Positions 7,931 through 16,320 of a DNA stretch of 35,388 nucleotides are shown piece by piece; position 1 is the first letter of the stretch; every line of letters starts with the position of its first letter. Location: assembly GCF_039768865.1 (NCBI RefSeq), contig NZ_JBDMZQ010000042.1, one strand, 5' to 3'. Under the pieces are notes generated by a model. That model was not told the origin of the DNA. It made no database searches and worked only from the letters and a program-made list of their open reading frames with translations. The DNA is from Wenyingzhuangia sp039768865 (GTDB taxonomy: Bacteria; Bacteroidota; Bacteroidia; Flavobacteriales; Flavobacteriaceae). A program made the translations under genes and the position numbers.

Positions 7931-8926
7931 CTATTCCGTCTCTATGCTCTTATAGGCTGTAATAATTTCTTTCACCAAACGGTGTCGGATTACATCCTTA
8001 CCATCCAAAAATACCTGAGCAATTCCTTTGACATCTTTCAACGCCAATAGAGCTTCTTTCAATCCGGATACTTGTTTTCTTGGCAAATCTATTTGACCTG
8101 GATCTCCATTTACAACAAACTTTGCTCTTTTCCCCATTCGAGTTAAAAACATTTTCATTTGGCTATGTGTGGTGTTTTGAGCTTCATCTAAAATCACAAA
8201 TGCATTGTCCAAAGTCCTACCTCTCATAAAAGCAAGAGGAGCTATCTGTATGACACCTTTTTCCATATGAGAAGCTAATCTTTCTGCCGGAATCATGTCC
8301 CTCAATGCATCATACAGCGGCTGCATATAGGGATCTAATTTTTCTTTCATGTCGCCAGGTAAAAAACCTAAGTTCTCTCCAGACTCTACTGCAGGTCTTG
8401 TTAAAATTATTTTTTTAACCTCTTTTTCTTTTAATGCTCTAACCGCCATAGCGACAGCTGTGTATGTTTTCCCGGTACCTGCTGGGCCAACAGCAAACAA
8501 CATATCATTGGTTTCCATGGCTTTTACCATGTTTCGTTGATTATCTGTTTGTGCTTTTATAAAATTCCCTCCAACACCATGCACCAAAATCTCATCATTT
8601 GCACGTTTTTTTTGCAACTCATGCTGAGAGGCCAACAATAATTGCTCTATGCTCGTTTCATCTAAACTATTGTATTTGAGCAAGTAATTAACTAAAATCT
8701 GAATTCTTTTTTCAAATTCATCCAACAAAAGGGATTCCCCATATGCTTTTATTGTATTTCCCCTAACAACTAATTTTAGCTTAGGATAATACGATTTGAT
8801 TAAATCTAGGTAGGTATTGTTAGATCCAAAAAAGTCTATTGGATTTATTTCTTCTAGGGTTATTAGGCGTTCGTTCAAGCTAAAAATCTGTTTATAAATT
8901 GCACTGACAAAGTACATAAATATCAT
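7931..8926 (-). CDS. PhoH family protein (PhoH-like P-loop ATPase)
   Basis: 331 residues as drawn. The C-terminal two-thirds is a PhoH ATPase domain with Walker A GPAGTGKT at 147-154 and Walker B VILDEAQ at 244-250. An N-terminal KH-like or small alpha/beta region (about 20-110) is typical of the cytoplasmic PhoH/YbeZ type. YbeZ-type proteins are linked to RNA metabolism and ribosome maturation; the exact reaction is unsettled. The start is uncertain. ATGs at 8926 and 8917 give a hydrophobic leader not expected in the family, whereas a TTG at 8878 would begin with the NERLITLEEINP segment, the usual flavobacterial N-terminus. The gene is divergent from the SAM hydroxide adenosyltransferase homologue. 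No ybeY neighbour is present. Confidence 0.88.
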   Translation of the reverse strand: MIFMYFVSAIYKQIFSLNERLITLEEINPIDFFGSNNTYLDLIKSYYPKLKLVVRGNTIKAYGESLLLDEFEKRIQILVNYLLKYNSLDETSIEQLLLASQHELQKKRANDEILVHGVGGNFIKAQTDNQRNMVKAMETNDMLFAVGPAGTGKTYTAVAMAVRALKEKEVKKIILTRPAVESGENLGFLPGDMKEKLDPYMQPLYDALRDMIPAERLASHMEKGVIQIAPLAFMRGRTLDNAFVILDEAQNTTHSQMKMFLTRMGKRAKFVVNGDPGQIDLPRKQVSGLKEALLALKDVKGIAQVFLDGKDVIRHRLVKEIITAYKSIETE

Positions 8927-8936
8927 TTACAATTCT

Positions 8937-8944
8937 TTAAATTT
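8937..8944 (+). promoter_or_regulatory. Bacteroidota -7 element upstream of the DUF62-gldF-gldG genes
   Basis: TAAATTTG followed by C (TAnnTTTGC), 44 bases before the ATG at 8989, within the 62-base divergent spacer. This could drive the three overlapping genes. The -33 TTG is not evident. Confidence 0.5.
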
Positions 8945-8988
8945 GCTCATAATTATTATCATTAAAATTTCAATAGCTCTCTTTATAT

Positions 8989-9843
8989 ATGGCAATTATC
9001 ACCTTAACAACAGACTTTGGCATAAAAGATCATTTTGTTTCTGCTGTAAAAGGAGCCATATTTACCCTACTGCCCGAAACTAGGGTCGTTGATATTTCCC
9101 ATCAGATTTCGCCATTCAACATAACAGAAACTGCTTATATCCTAAAAAACGCATACAAGAATTTTCCTAAAGGGACAATTCATATTATCGGGGTAGATTC
9201 TGAAATGACTCCTGACAACAAACACATTGCGCTTCAGCTAGACGATCACTATTTTGTTTGCCCAGATAACGGAATCATATCTATGATTGCCTCCGAAATC
9301 AACCCTACAAAAATTGTGGAAATTAATATTCATAATAGGATTGAAAGTAGTTTTTCTGTATTAGATGTATTTGTAAATGTGGCTTGTCACATCGCACGTG
9401 GTGGAACACTAGATGTTATAGGACGTCCGTTAGATAAAATCACCAAAGTGGTTGAGCTACAACCACAGATTGTATCTGAAAGTAAAATCATTGGTTCTGT
9501 TATTTATATTGACAATTATGGAAATGTTATCTCTAACATCACCAAAGAGCTATTCAATAGAGTTGGCAAAGGAAGATCTTTCACTTTATCAGCTGGCAAT
9601 TACAACTTCAAGAAAATACTTAACAAGTACAGTGACATCGTAAACTTTTCTCAACCTATAAACGAACGAAATCTAGCCGGAAATAAGTTAGCGCTGTTCA
9701 ACTCCGGCAACTATTTAGAAATTGCACTTTACAAAAGTAATCTGGAAACTGTTGGTGGCGCGTCTACCTTGTTAGGACTTGGCTACAGAAGTACGATAGG
9801 TATAGAATTTGAAAAAATCACAATTGATGAAAGCCATTTTTAA
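8989..9843 (+). CDS. SAM hydroxide adenosyltransferase family protein (DUF62)
   Basis: 284 residues. The family (related to bacterial fluorinase and chlorinase) hydrolyses S-adenosylmethionine to adenosine and methionine. Landmarks: TTDFG at 7-11 near the N-terminus, VDISH at 34-38, GVD at 68-70, PDNG at 92-95, ARGG at 136-139, and YIDNYGNVISNI at 173-184, matching the C-terminal domain motif. The described Asp-Arg-His triad appears only partly kept. Asp70 is present, but by eye the Arg position is Asn77 (Lys78 beside it) and the His of the usual FHGRD segment is Ser123 in FSVLD. I believe other flavobacterial homologues look the same, so this may be a subfamily trait. Its 3' end overlaps gldF by 17 bases, indicating coupled expression with gliding genes. 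Confidence 0.85.
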   Translation: MAIITLTTDFGIKDHFVSAVKGAIFTLLPETRVVDISHQISPFNITETAYILKNAYKNFPKGTIHIIGVDSEMTPDNKHIALQLDDHYFVCPDNGIISMIASEINPTKIVEINIHNRIESSFSVLDVFVNVACHIARGGTLDVIGRPLDKITKVVELQPQIVSESKIIGSVIYIDNYGNVISNITKELFNRVGKGRSFTLSAGNYNFKKILNKYSDIVNFSQPINERNLAGNKLALFNSGNYLEIALYKSNLETVGGASTLLGLGYRSTIGIEFEKITIDESHF

Positions 9844-10546
9844 TAAAGAAATCCAATCTTTTTTCAGCAACCCTGTTGGCTATCTGCTAGTGATTTCATT
9901 CTTGCTACTCAACGGACTAATGCTTTGGGTGTTCAAAGGCTCTAGCAATGTGTTCTATAGCGGATTCGCTGATATCAATGCTTTTTTTAGTAATAGTTCT
10001 TGGATTTTAGCTGTTTTAATTCCTGCAATGACAATGAAAAGTTTTGCTGACGAATACAACAACGGAACTATAGAAATCCTTAAAACGCTGCCTGTGTCAC
10101 ATACTCATATCGTATTGGCAAAATTTTGGGCTTTTATGGTGGTCATTTTTATCACCTTAACTCCATCACTAGTATTTGTTTATTCCACCTACCAACTAGG
10201 AAACCCTATTGGAAATATAGACTTAGGCAGTACCTTAACCTCCTATTTTGGATTGGCCTTATTGGCTTCGACTTATATTGGCATTGGACTCTTTAGCTCT
10301 ATCGTGATGCTAAACAACGTGAGCGCATTTATTCTTAGTACCATCATTAATTTTACACTCTATTTTGGGTTTACTGCAATAGAAAACGTATCCGAAATTA
10401 CTTCTTCCGGATGGGGAAATTTTGGAATCACACCCCATTTTGAGGGAATGACACGCGGTGTAATAGATTCAACAGACCTCATATACTTCATCTCTTTGAC
10501 CTTAGCATTTTTAGTATGGACTAAAATAAAACTAGACCATGTCTAA
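9827..10546 (+). CDS. gldF: Gliding motility ABC transporter permease GldF
   Basis: 239 residues from the ATG at 9827 (a TTG at 9809 would only add residues inside the previous gene). An ABC-2 type permease with about six membrane segments. The N-terminal KEIQSFFSNPVGYLLVISF is characteristic of GldF, and SFADEYNNGTIEILKTLPVS is the conserved cytoplasmic loop of ABC-2 permeases. GldF works with the ATPase GldA and with GldG; in Flavobacterium johnsoniae these genes were found to be required for gliding and are associated with the type IX secretion/gliding set. gldA is not in the window, as is usual. It overlaps the DUF62 gene by 17 bases and gldG by 8, forming a tightly coupled unit. Confidence 0.93.
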   Translation: MKAIFNKEIQSFFSNPVGYLLVISFLLLNGLMLWVFKGSSNVFYSGFADINAFFSNSSWILAVLIPAMTMKSFADEYNNGTIEILKTLPVSHTHIVLAKFWAFMVVIFITLTPSLVFVYSTYQLGNPIGNIDLGSTLTSYFGLALLASTYIGIGLFSSIVMLNNVSAFILSTIINFTLYFGFTAIENVSEITSSGWGNFGITPHFEGMTRGVIDSTDLIYFISLTLAFLVWTKIKLDHV

Positions 10547-12176
10547 AAGCACCAAACATATCTTGTATATTACTGTTTTACTACTGGCAGTAAACTTTAT
10601 TGGTCATAAAATACATTATCGATGGGACATGACCAAAGACAAACGTTATTCCATCTCAAAACCAACCGTAAACCTTCTGAAAACTTTGAACAAAGATGTT
10701 CATATTTCTGTTTATTTATCAGGAAATCTCCCTTTTGACTTTGAAAAGCTTAGTAAAGAAACTTCTTACTTCTTAGAAGAGTTAGCTACTAAAAACAACA
10801 GAATTTCTTTTACGATGGTCAATCCAAAAGGAAAAGAAGAAACGTTAGCTCAACAAGGGCTTAATCCAAGTAGATTAACCATTCAAGAAGATGGAAAAAT
10901 TTCTGAAAGCTCTATTTTTCCTTACGCCATAGTTAGAAGCGGAAAAAAAAGGACACTGATCAACCTGTTAAAGAGTTCATACTTTGAAAACCAAGAAAGT
11001 CAGATAGAAAATGCTATTCAGAATCTAGAATTTGCTTTCGCTGATGGAATCCAAAGCGTGACTGCAAACAAAAAACAAAAAATTGCGATACTCAAAGGTA
11101 ATGGGGAATTGCAAGATATTTATCAGTATGACTGGCTAAGAACTCTTGGAAAAAACTATCACCTCGCGCCTTTCACCTTAGATTCTATTTCTGATCACCC
11201 ACAAACAACTTTGCAAAAGTTAAAAGAGTACGATCTTATTATTATCAGTAAACCTACCGAGGCATTTACTGAAAAAGAAAAATTCACTTTAGACCAGTAC
11301 ACCATGAGTGGAGGAAAGTCTATTTGGCTTCTGGATATGGTACATACTCCTAAAGATAGTTTGATGCAAAATGGAAAGCTTCTGGCTTATCAACGAGATT
11401 TAAATTTGACGGATTATCTTTTTAATTATGGTATCCGTATTCAAAAACACCTAGTAAGAGATTTATATGCAACCAACATTACACTAGCGACGGGTAAAGT
11501 AGGAAACAATACTCAATTTGATCAATTCTTATGGGACTATTACCCGCTAATAAAGAGCAATAACAAACATGTAATCAGCAAAAACATTGGTGAAATAAAA
11601 TTAGAGTTTGTAAGTAGTATAGATACTTTGAATTCTGCCCTAAAAAAAACACCTTTGCTAGAAACTTCTAACTTAACCAAAATTTTAAAAGTTCCTAATT
11701 TTGTGGACTTAGCAAGTATTGGTGAAACAAAAGATATGGAAACCTATAGTGAGGGCTCTAAAATTCTTGGTGTCCTAATTGAAGGAAACTTCGATTCAGC
11801 ATATAAAAACAGGATCAAACCCTACAAAACAAAGTTTACACCAAGCGGAAAAAACAATAAAATGATTGTGATTGCAGATGGAGACATCAGCAGTAATGAC
11901 ATTGCTAAAGGACAACCTTTGGCATTAGGACTTGACAAATGGAATCAACAATTTTACAATAACAAACAATTCTTAATGAATGCTGTTAATTATTTGTTAA
12001 ATGATAATGGACTCATTCAATTACGGACTAAAAAAGTTATCATTGACAAGATCAATAAACCCAAAGCCTTTGAAGAAAAATTAAAATGGCAATGGATCAA
12101 CTTGTTGCTGCCTACTGCTATTCTTGGTGTTTTTGGGCTCATAAATTTCTATGTCCGAAAGCGTAAATATTTATAA
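10539..12176 (+). CDS. gldG: Gliding motility ABC transporter auxiliary/substrate-binding component GldG
   Basis: 545 residues. An N-terminal membrane anchor (about 8-24) is followed by a large periplasmic region of the GldG/ABC_transp_aux type, including DMTKDKRYSISKPTVNLLKTL, a hallmark of this family. A second membrane segment (about 517-537) precedes a basic cytoplasmic tail (RKRKYL). GldG pairs with GldF and the ATPase GldA. The ATG at 10539 overlaps the gldF end by 8 bases (ATGTCTAA), so translation is coupled. No terminator was recognised between gldG and dnaN; the 109-base gap holds a DnaA-box-like sequence. Confidence 0.93.
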   Translation: MSKSTKHILYITVLLLAVNFIGHKIHYRWDMTKDKRYSISKPTVNLLKTLNKDVHISVYLSGNLPFDFEKLSKETSYFLEELATKNNRISFTMVNPKGKEETLAQQGLNPSRLTIQEDGKISESSIFPYAIVRSGKKRTLINLLKSSYFENQESQIENAIQNLEFAFADGIQSVTANKKQKIAILKGNGELQDIYQYDWLRTLGKNYHLAPFTLDSISDHPQTTLQKLKEYDLIIISKPTEAFTEKEKFTLDQYTMSGGKSIWLLDMVHTPKDSLMQNGKLLAYQRDLNLTDYLFNYGIRIQKHLVRDLYATNITLATGKVGNNTQFDQFLWDYYPLIKSNNKHVISKNIGEIKLEFVSSIDTLNSALKKTPLLETSNLTKILKVPNFVDLASIGETKDMETYSEGSKILGVLIEGNFDSAYKNRIKPYKTKFTPSGKNNKMIVIADGDISSNDIAKGQPLALGLDKWNQQFYNNKQFLMNAVNYLLNDNGLIQLRTKKVIIDKINKPKAFEEKLKWQWINLLLPTAILGVFGLINFYVRKRKYL

Positions 12177-12180
12177 TAGG

Positions 12181-12189
12181 TTATCAACA
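12181..12189 (+). promoter_or_regulatory. DnaA-box-like 9-mer upstream of dnaN
   Basis: TTATCAACA differs by one base from the DnaA consensus TTATCCACA and sits about 100 bases upstream of the dnaN ATG. A single copy could be chance in AT-rich DNA; a regulatory role is inference. Confidence 0.3.
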
Positions 12190-12285
12190 CTTTGCTAAAT
12201 TATGTTTAAAACATTTATTGGAAACATTGAGTTTTAGACCTATATTAGCTTTCACGTATAACGCAATATCACACAACGTAACTCT

Positions 12286-13404
12286 ATGAAATTTATAGTA
12301 TCAAGTTCACAACTATTAAAACAATTACAAGTATTAAGTGGAGTAATTAGCACTAGTAGTACTTTGCCTATTTTAGATAATTTTTTATTCGATTTAAGTG
12401 AAAACGAACTGAAAATATCTGCTTCAGACCTAGAAACTACTATGTCCACTAGTATAGAAGTCCAGTCTGACAATGAAGGATCCATTGCAGTACCTTCAAG
12501 AATATTATTAGACACCCTAAAAACACTTCCTAACCAACCGCTAACTTTCAAAATAGAAGGAAATAATAAAGTAGAAATTACCTCTGAACAAGGGAACTAT
12601 GGAATGCCCTTTTTTGAAGGAAGTGATTTCCCCAAAGAAGTTTCATTAGAAAACCCTAACACGACTATAGTACCGGCAAACGTATTGGCCAATGCTATTT
12701 CCAAAACAATTTTTGCGACGGGTAATGATGATTTAAGACCCGTAATGAGCGGTGTTTTCTTTCAATTTGGCACAGAAAGCTTAACTTTTGTAGCTACCGA
12801 TGCTCATAAACTTGTAAAGTATACACGAAAAGATGTAAGAGCAGAAGAAGCAGCAGAATTTATCATGCCTAAAAAGCCCCTGAACATACTAAAAGGAATT
12901 TTGGCAACTTCAGATGCTGAAGTATCCATTACATACAATGAAGCAAATGCAAAATTTACTTTTGATAATGTTGCGTTGACCTGTAGGCTAATTGATGGTA
13001 AATACCCAAATTACAATGCAGTAATTCCTAAGGAAAACCCAAATAAATTAACGATCTCTAGAGGTTCTTTTCTAAACTCTACCAAGCGTGTGTCTATTTT
13101 CTCAAGCAAAACCACACACCAAATTCGTTTAAAAATGGCAGGAACAGAACTAAACATTTCTGCTGAGGATATTGATTTTTCAAACAAAGCCAAAGAGCGT
13201 TTGTTGTGTGAATATCAAGGTGATGATCTAGAAATTGGGTTCAACTCACGATTCTTAACTGAGATGCTAAATAATTTATCATCAGATCATATACAGTTAG
13301 AAATGTCATTACCCAATAGAGCAGGAATCTTAACTCCGGCCGATGGTACTGAAGAAGGAGAAGAGATTACAATGCTAGTTATGCCAGTAATGTTAAGTAA
13401 TTAA
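12286..13404 (+). CDS. dnaN: DNA polymerase III subunit beta (sliding clamp)
   Basis: 372 residues, the full clamp length. DnaN dimerises into a ring around DNA and tethers polymerase III and repair proteins. Family landmarks include the N-terminal MKFIVSSSQLLKQLQVL, LPILDNFLF (27-35), FVATDAHKLV near 166-175, CRLIDGKYPNYNAVIP (about 232-247), and a C-terminus ending in MLVMPVMLSN, close to the usual hydrophobic end that lines the peptide-binding cleft. dnaA and recF are not adjacent. In flavobacteria dnaN is commonly found beside gldFG, as here. ATG at 12286. A perfect 16-bp hairpin terminator follows. Confidence 0.96.
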   Translation: MKFIVSSSQLLKQLQVLSGVISTSSTLPILDNFLFDLSENELKISASDLETTMSTSIEVQSDNEGSIAVPSRILLDTLKTLPNQPLTFKIEGNNKVEITSEQGNYGMPFFEGSDFPKEVSLENPNTTIVPANVLANAISKTIFATGNDDLRPVMSGVFFQFGTESLTFVATDAHKLVKYTRKDVRAEEAAEFIMPKKPLNILKGILATSDAEVSITYNEANAKFTFDNVALTCRLIDGKYPNYNAVIPKENPNKLTISRGSFLNSTKRVSIFSSKTTHQIRLKMAGTELNISAEDIDFSNKAKERLLCEYQGDDLEIGFNSRFLTEMLNNLSSDHIQLEMSLPNRAGILTPADGTEEGEEITMLVMPVMLSN

Positions 13405-13422
13405 TTCTAACTCGACTATATA

Positions 13423-13458
13423 AAAAAGGCGTTTCACATTGGTGTGAAACGCCTTTTT
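13423..13458. terminator. Intrinsic terminator after dnaN
   Basis: Perfect 16-base arms (13423-13438 and 13443-13458) around a TTGG loop, with a GC-rich core GGCGTTTCACA flanked by A5 and T5. It lies 19 bases past the dnaN stop and separates dnaN from the next plus-strand group. Confidence 0.88.
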
Positions 13459-13483
13459 ACATGATTTAAAAGAGACAAAATCT

Positions 13484-14086
13484 ATGAATTTCCTAGCCCA
13501 TCTTTATTTAGCAGGTTCTAATAAAGAAATTATCATTGGTAATTTCATAGCAGACACAATCAAAGGAAATAAATTTGATCATTTTTCAAAAGACATACAG
13601 TTTGGCATTAAAATGCACAGACGTATTGATACTTTTACAGATAGCCACCCTATATTTAGACAAAGTAAGAGAAGACTCGACGATAAGTATAGACTTTACA
13701 AGGGTGTCATCATCGATCTTATTTACGATCATTTCTTAGCTAAAAACTGGTCACAATATGCTGATACTTCTTTATTTGACTTCAGCCAAGAAGTCTATCA
13801 GTTACTAGAAAAAAATTATGCTATTTTACCTGAAAAAGCGCAATACCTAATCCCATACATGTCTAAACAAAACTGGCTATACAAGTATAAATCTCTTCAA
13901 GGAATAGGGGAAGTCATGCATGATATGAACATTCGAACTCAGGGTCGCTCTAAAATGAACGAAGCAATTGTAGACCTCAAAGATAATTATGCTATTTTTG
14001 AAAAAGACTTTACCTGTTTTTTCAAAGAAATTGAGAATTATTCATCTACATACTTAAAAAATCATGACTGCAAAAATAATAAGTAA
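13484..14086 (+). CDS. Acyl carrier protein phosphodiesterase family protein (AcpH/DUF479)
   Basis: 200 residues (E. coli AcpH is about 193). AcpH removes the 4'-phosphopantetheine group from holo-ACP. Family segments: MNFLAHLYLAG at 1-11, GNFIADTIKG at 19-28, HRRIDTFTDSHP at about 45-56, and IIDLIYDHFLAKNW at about 76-89. The conserved His and Asp residues in these segments make up the HD-like metal site. The C-terminal half is less conserved and ends in a basic tail. It follows the dnaN terminator by 25 bases, so it should have its own promoter, which I cannot identify. It overlaps the next gene by 23 bases. Confidence 0.85.
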   Translation: MNFLAHLYLAGSNKEIIIGNFIADTIKGNKFDHFSKDIQFGIKMHRRIDTFTDSHPIFRQSKRRLDDKYRLYKGVIIDLIYDHFLAKNWSQYADTSLFDFSQEVYQLLEKNYAILPEKAQYLIPYMSKQNWLYKYKSLQGIGEVMHDMNIRTQGRSKMNEAIVDLKDNYAIFEKDFTCFFKEIENYSSTYLKNHDCKNNK

Positions 14087-15146
14087 CGGAATCTTAAGAA
14101 CCATTGCAATACTTGCTGGACTTGCTGGATTGACATGGTTTGTATTACAAATACAAACCGTAATTATTTATATTATTATTTCAGCGATACTCGCTCTAAT
14201 TTCAAGGCCATTCATAAGATTTTTTAAACAAAAACTCAAATTCAACAATAGCCTATCAGTAATCACAACCATCCTAATCTATACGGTACTTATTGTAATT
14301 CTTGTAAATCTTTTCGCACCATTGATTAGCAAACAAAGTGAAAATATTGCTTTACTAAATTCAGAGGAGTTTAAGGGAAATATAGAGAAACTAAGAAAAG
14401 AAGTAAATGACTATTTAATATTAAATCATATTGATGTTTTAGAGAAAACACAGAACATTGATTTCTTACCAGGAATAAAAAACATTCCTAATGTAATCAA
14501 CTTCATTTTAAGCAAGTTAGGCTCTTTTAGTATTGGGCTTTTTTCTGTTTTATTTATAACCTTCTTCTTCATGCAAGAGGCTAAGATTCTTTCTAAGGCT
14601 ACCCTGGTGTTGACCCCTAAAAAACATTTACTCCATGTGGTAAGGTCTATAGAAACAATCAAAGATTTATTATCACGTTACTTTATCGGCTTGATCATAC
14701 AAATCAGTATTTTATTTGTGATCTATACTTCATTATTAACTATTTTTGAAATTGAAAACCCAATCATCATTGCCTTTTTGTGTGCTTCACTCAATCTGAT
14801 TCCGTATTTAGGACCTATGATGGGGGGTGTCATTATGTTCATTTTAACGACGACAAACAATCTAGACTTAGACTTCAGAACAGAAATACTACCGAACACA
14901 CTTTACATCATGGCAGGATATACAATTGCCCAACTAATTGACAACTTCATAAGCCAACCAATCATTTTTTCAAGAAGCATAAAATCACATCCCTTAGAAA
15001 TTTTTATTGTTATACTCGTCTTTGGTAACTTGTTTGGTGTTTTGGGTATGGTCATTTCTATTCCAGCATACACAGCAATAAAAGTGATTGCTAAAGAATT
15101 TTTTAACAAGTACAAGGCCATCAAACTACTGACCAAAGATTTTTAA
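14064..15146 (+). CDS. AI-2E family transporter (putative permease)
   Basis: 360 residues of the PF01594 type, with about eight membrane helices: a pair near the N-terminus (13-55), a third near 66-87, a soluble central stretch (about 90-150), then further helices to about 345. The conserved late segment NLIPYLGPMMGGV is a hallmark of the family. The family name comes from a proposed AI-2 exporter, but members also include Na+/H+ antiporters and the substrate is usually unknown. ATG at 14064 lies inside the 3' end of the AcpH-like gene (23-base overlap), and the next gene starts 1 base after the stop, giving a three-gene operon. Confidence 0.85.
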   Translation: MTAKIISNGILRTIAILAGLAGLTWFVLQIQTVIIYIIISAILALISRPFIRFFKQKLKFNNSLSVITTILIYTVLIVILVNLFAPLISKQSENIALLNSEEFKGNIEKLRKEVNDYLILNHIDVLEKTQNIDFLPGIKNIPNVINFILSKLGSFSIGLFSVLFITFFFMQEAKILSKATLVLTPKKHLLHVVRSIETIKDLLSRYFIGLIIQISILFVIYTSLLTIFEIENPIIIAFLCASLNLIPYLGPMMGGVIMFILTTTNNLDLDFRTEILPNTLYIMAGYTIAQLIDNFISQPIIFSRSIKSHPLEIFIVILVFGNLFGVLGMVISIPAYTAIKVIAKEFFNKYKAIKLLTKDF

Positions 15147-15147
15147 T

Positions 15148-16320
15148 TTGAACGAAATTATTCTACAGAAACAGGTTCAAGATTTTGTACAACACAATCT
15201 AAAATCAGATGTACACAAATTAGCACTGAAAGGGAGTCCTTTTAAGGATATCAATATACAGGAATTAATCGGTCAAATAGAAGCCAAAAGGAAATGTGAA
15301 AAAAAACTACCTAGTTGGTTTCATGCAAGTAACATTTACTATCCAAGCAAAATAAACATTGAACAAACATCGTCGGAGTTTACAGCACGGCATAAAAGTC
15401 ACCTAATCAAAGGAGAGTCCATTATTGATCTTACTGGAGGATTTGGAGTAGATGATATTGCGTTTTCTAAACAGTTCAAAAAAGTTACACATTGTGAACT
15501 AAACGTAGGCCTATCAAAAATTGTTAGCCACAATTTAAAAGAGTTGGGGATTCATAATATTGATTTGGTTGAAGGAGATGGAATTGATTATGTTCTAAAA
15601 AATGACAACTGCTATGATTGGATATACATTGACCCTTCACGAAGAAACGACAAGAAAGGAAAAGTATTCATGTTAAAAGATTGTTTGCCAAACGTACCAC
15701 AACATCTATTGGACTTGTTAGATAAAAGCAATCATATACTCCTTAAAATTTCCCCTCTGATGGATATTACAAGCTGTGTTCAAGAATTAGAATTTGTAAA
15801 AGAAATTCATATTATAGCTGTAGACAATGAGGTTAAAGAGATACTGGTTTTTATAGAAAAAGGTTACAATGGGGAAATCACAGTTAAAGCAACACATCTT
15901 TCAAAAAAAATTGAACCCTTTACTTTTAGCTATCAACAAGATTATAATTACACACTCTCCCCTCCTTTAAAATATTTATATGAACCCAACAGTGCCATTT
16001 TAAAATCCGGGGGATTTTCTGCTGTTGCACATCAGTACAAACTAGACAAATTGCACCAACACTCACATCTTTATACTTCCAATCAATACAAAGAGTTTCC
16101 AGGAAGGGCTTTTGAAATTTTGCACATCCTTCCTTACAACAAAAAGAAAATAACAAAACTGCTACCAAATAAAAAAGCAAACATAACGACACGTAATTTC
16201 AAAGAAACCGTAGCAATGATTCGCAAAAAAACTGGAATCAAAGAAGGAGGAGATGTTTATTTATTTTTCACTACTGATCTCAACAATCATCAAATTGTAT
16301 TGTTCTGTAAAAAATTATAA
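15148..16320 (+). CDS. THUMP-like domain class I SAM-dependent methyltransferase
   Basis: 390 residues beginning with TTG at 15148; the first in-frame ATG is codon 175, inside the methyltransferase domain, so a non-ATG start is needed. Helical N-terminal region (1-85), then a Rossmann-type SAM-binding motif DLTGGFGVD at 94-102 and DPSRR at 162-166 in the catalytic motif IV position. The C-terminal part (about 290-390) matches the THUMP-like/PG_1098-type domains, including GGFSAVAHQYKLDKLHQHSHLY and a basic RGAFEILH-like RNA-binding segment. This suggests methylation of RNA, but the substrate is unknown. It begins 1 base after the AI-2E gene. Its stop codon is interlocked with the bioA stop on the other strand. 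Confidence 0.82.
   Translation: MNEIILQKQVQDFVQHNLKSDVHKLALKGSPFKDINIQELIGQIEAKRKCEKKLPSWFHASNIYYPSKINIEQTSSEFTARHKSHLIKGESIIDLTGGFGVDDIAFSKQFKKVTHCELNVGLSKIVSHNLKELGIHNIDLVEGDGIDYVLKNDNCYDWIYIDPSRRNDKKGKVFMLKDCLPNVPQHLLDLLDKSNHILLKISPLMDITSCVQELEFVKEIHIIAVDNEVKEILVFIEKGYNGEITVKATHLSKKIEPFTFSYQQDYNYTLSPPLKYLYEPNSAILKSGGFSAVAHQYKLDKLHQHSHLYTSNQYKEFPGRAFEILHILPYNKKKITKLLPNKKANITTRNFKETVAMIRKKTGIKEGGDVYLFFTTDLNNHQIVLFCKKL

Noticed and set aside
12252..12551. 99-residue minus-strand frame across the dnaN start
   Set aside because: Antisense to the conserved DnaN N-terminus; no recognisable domain.
12767..12785. TGGCAC-type sequences considered as sigma-54 (-24/-12) promoters, for example inside dnaN
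   Set aside because: None has a proper TTGC at the right spacing, and those seen lie inside coding sequence; no sigma-54 promoter can be supported in this window.
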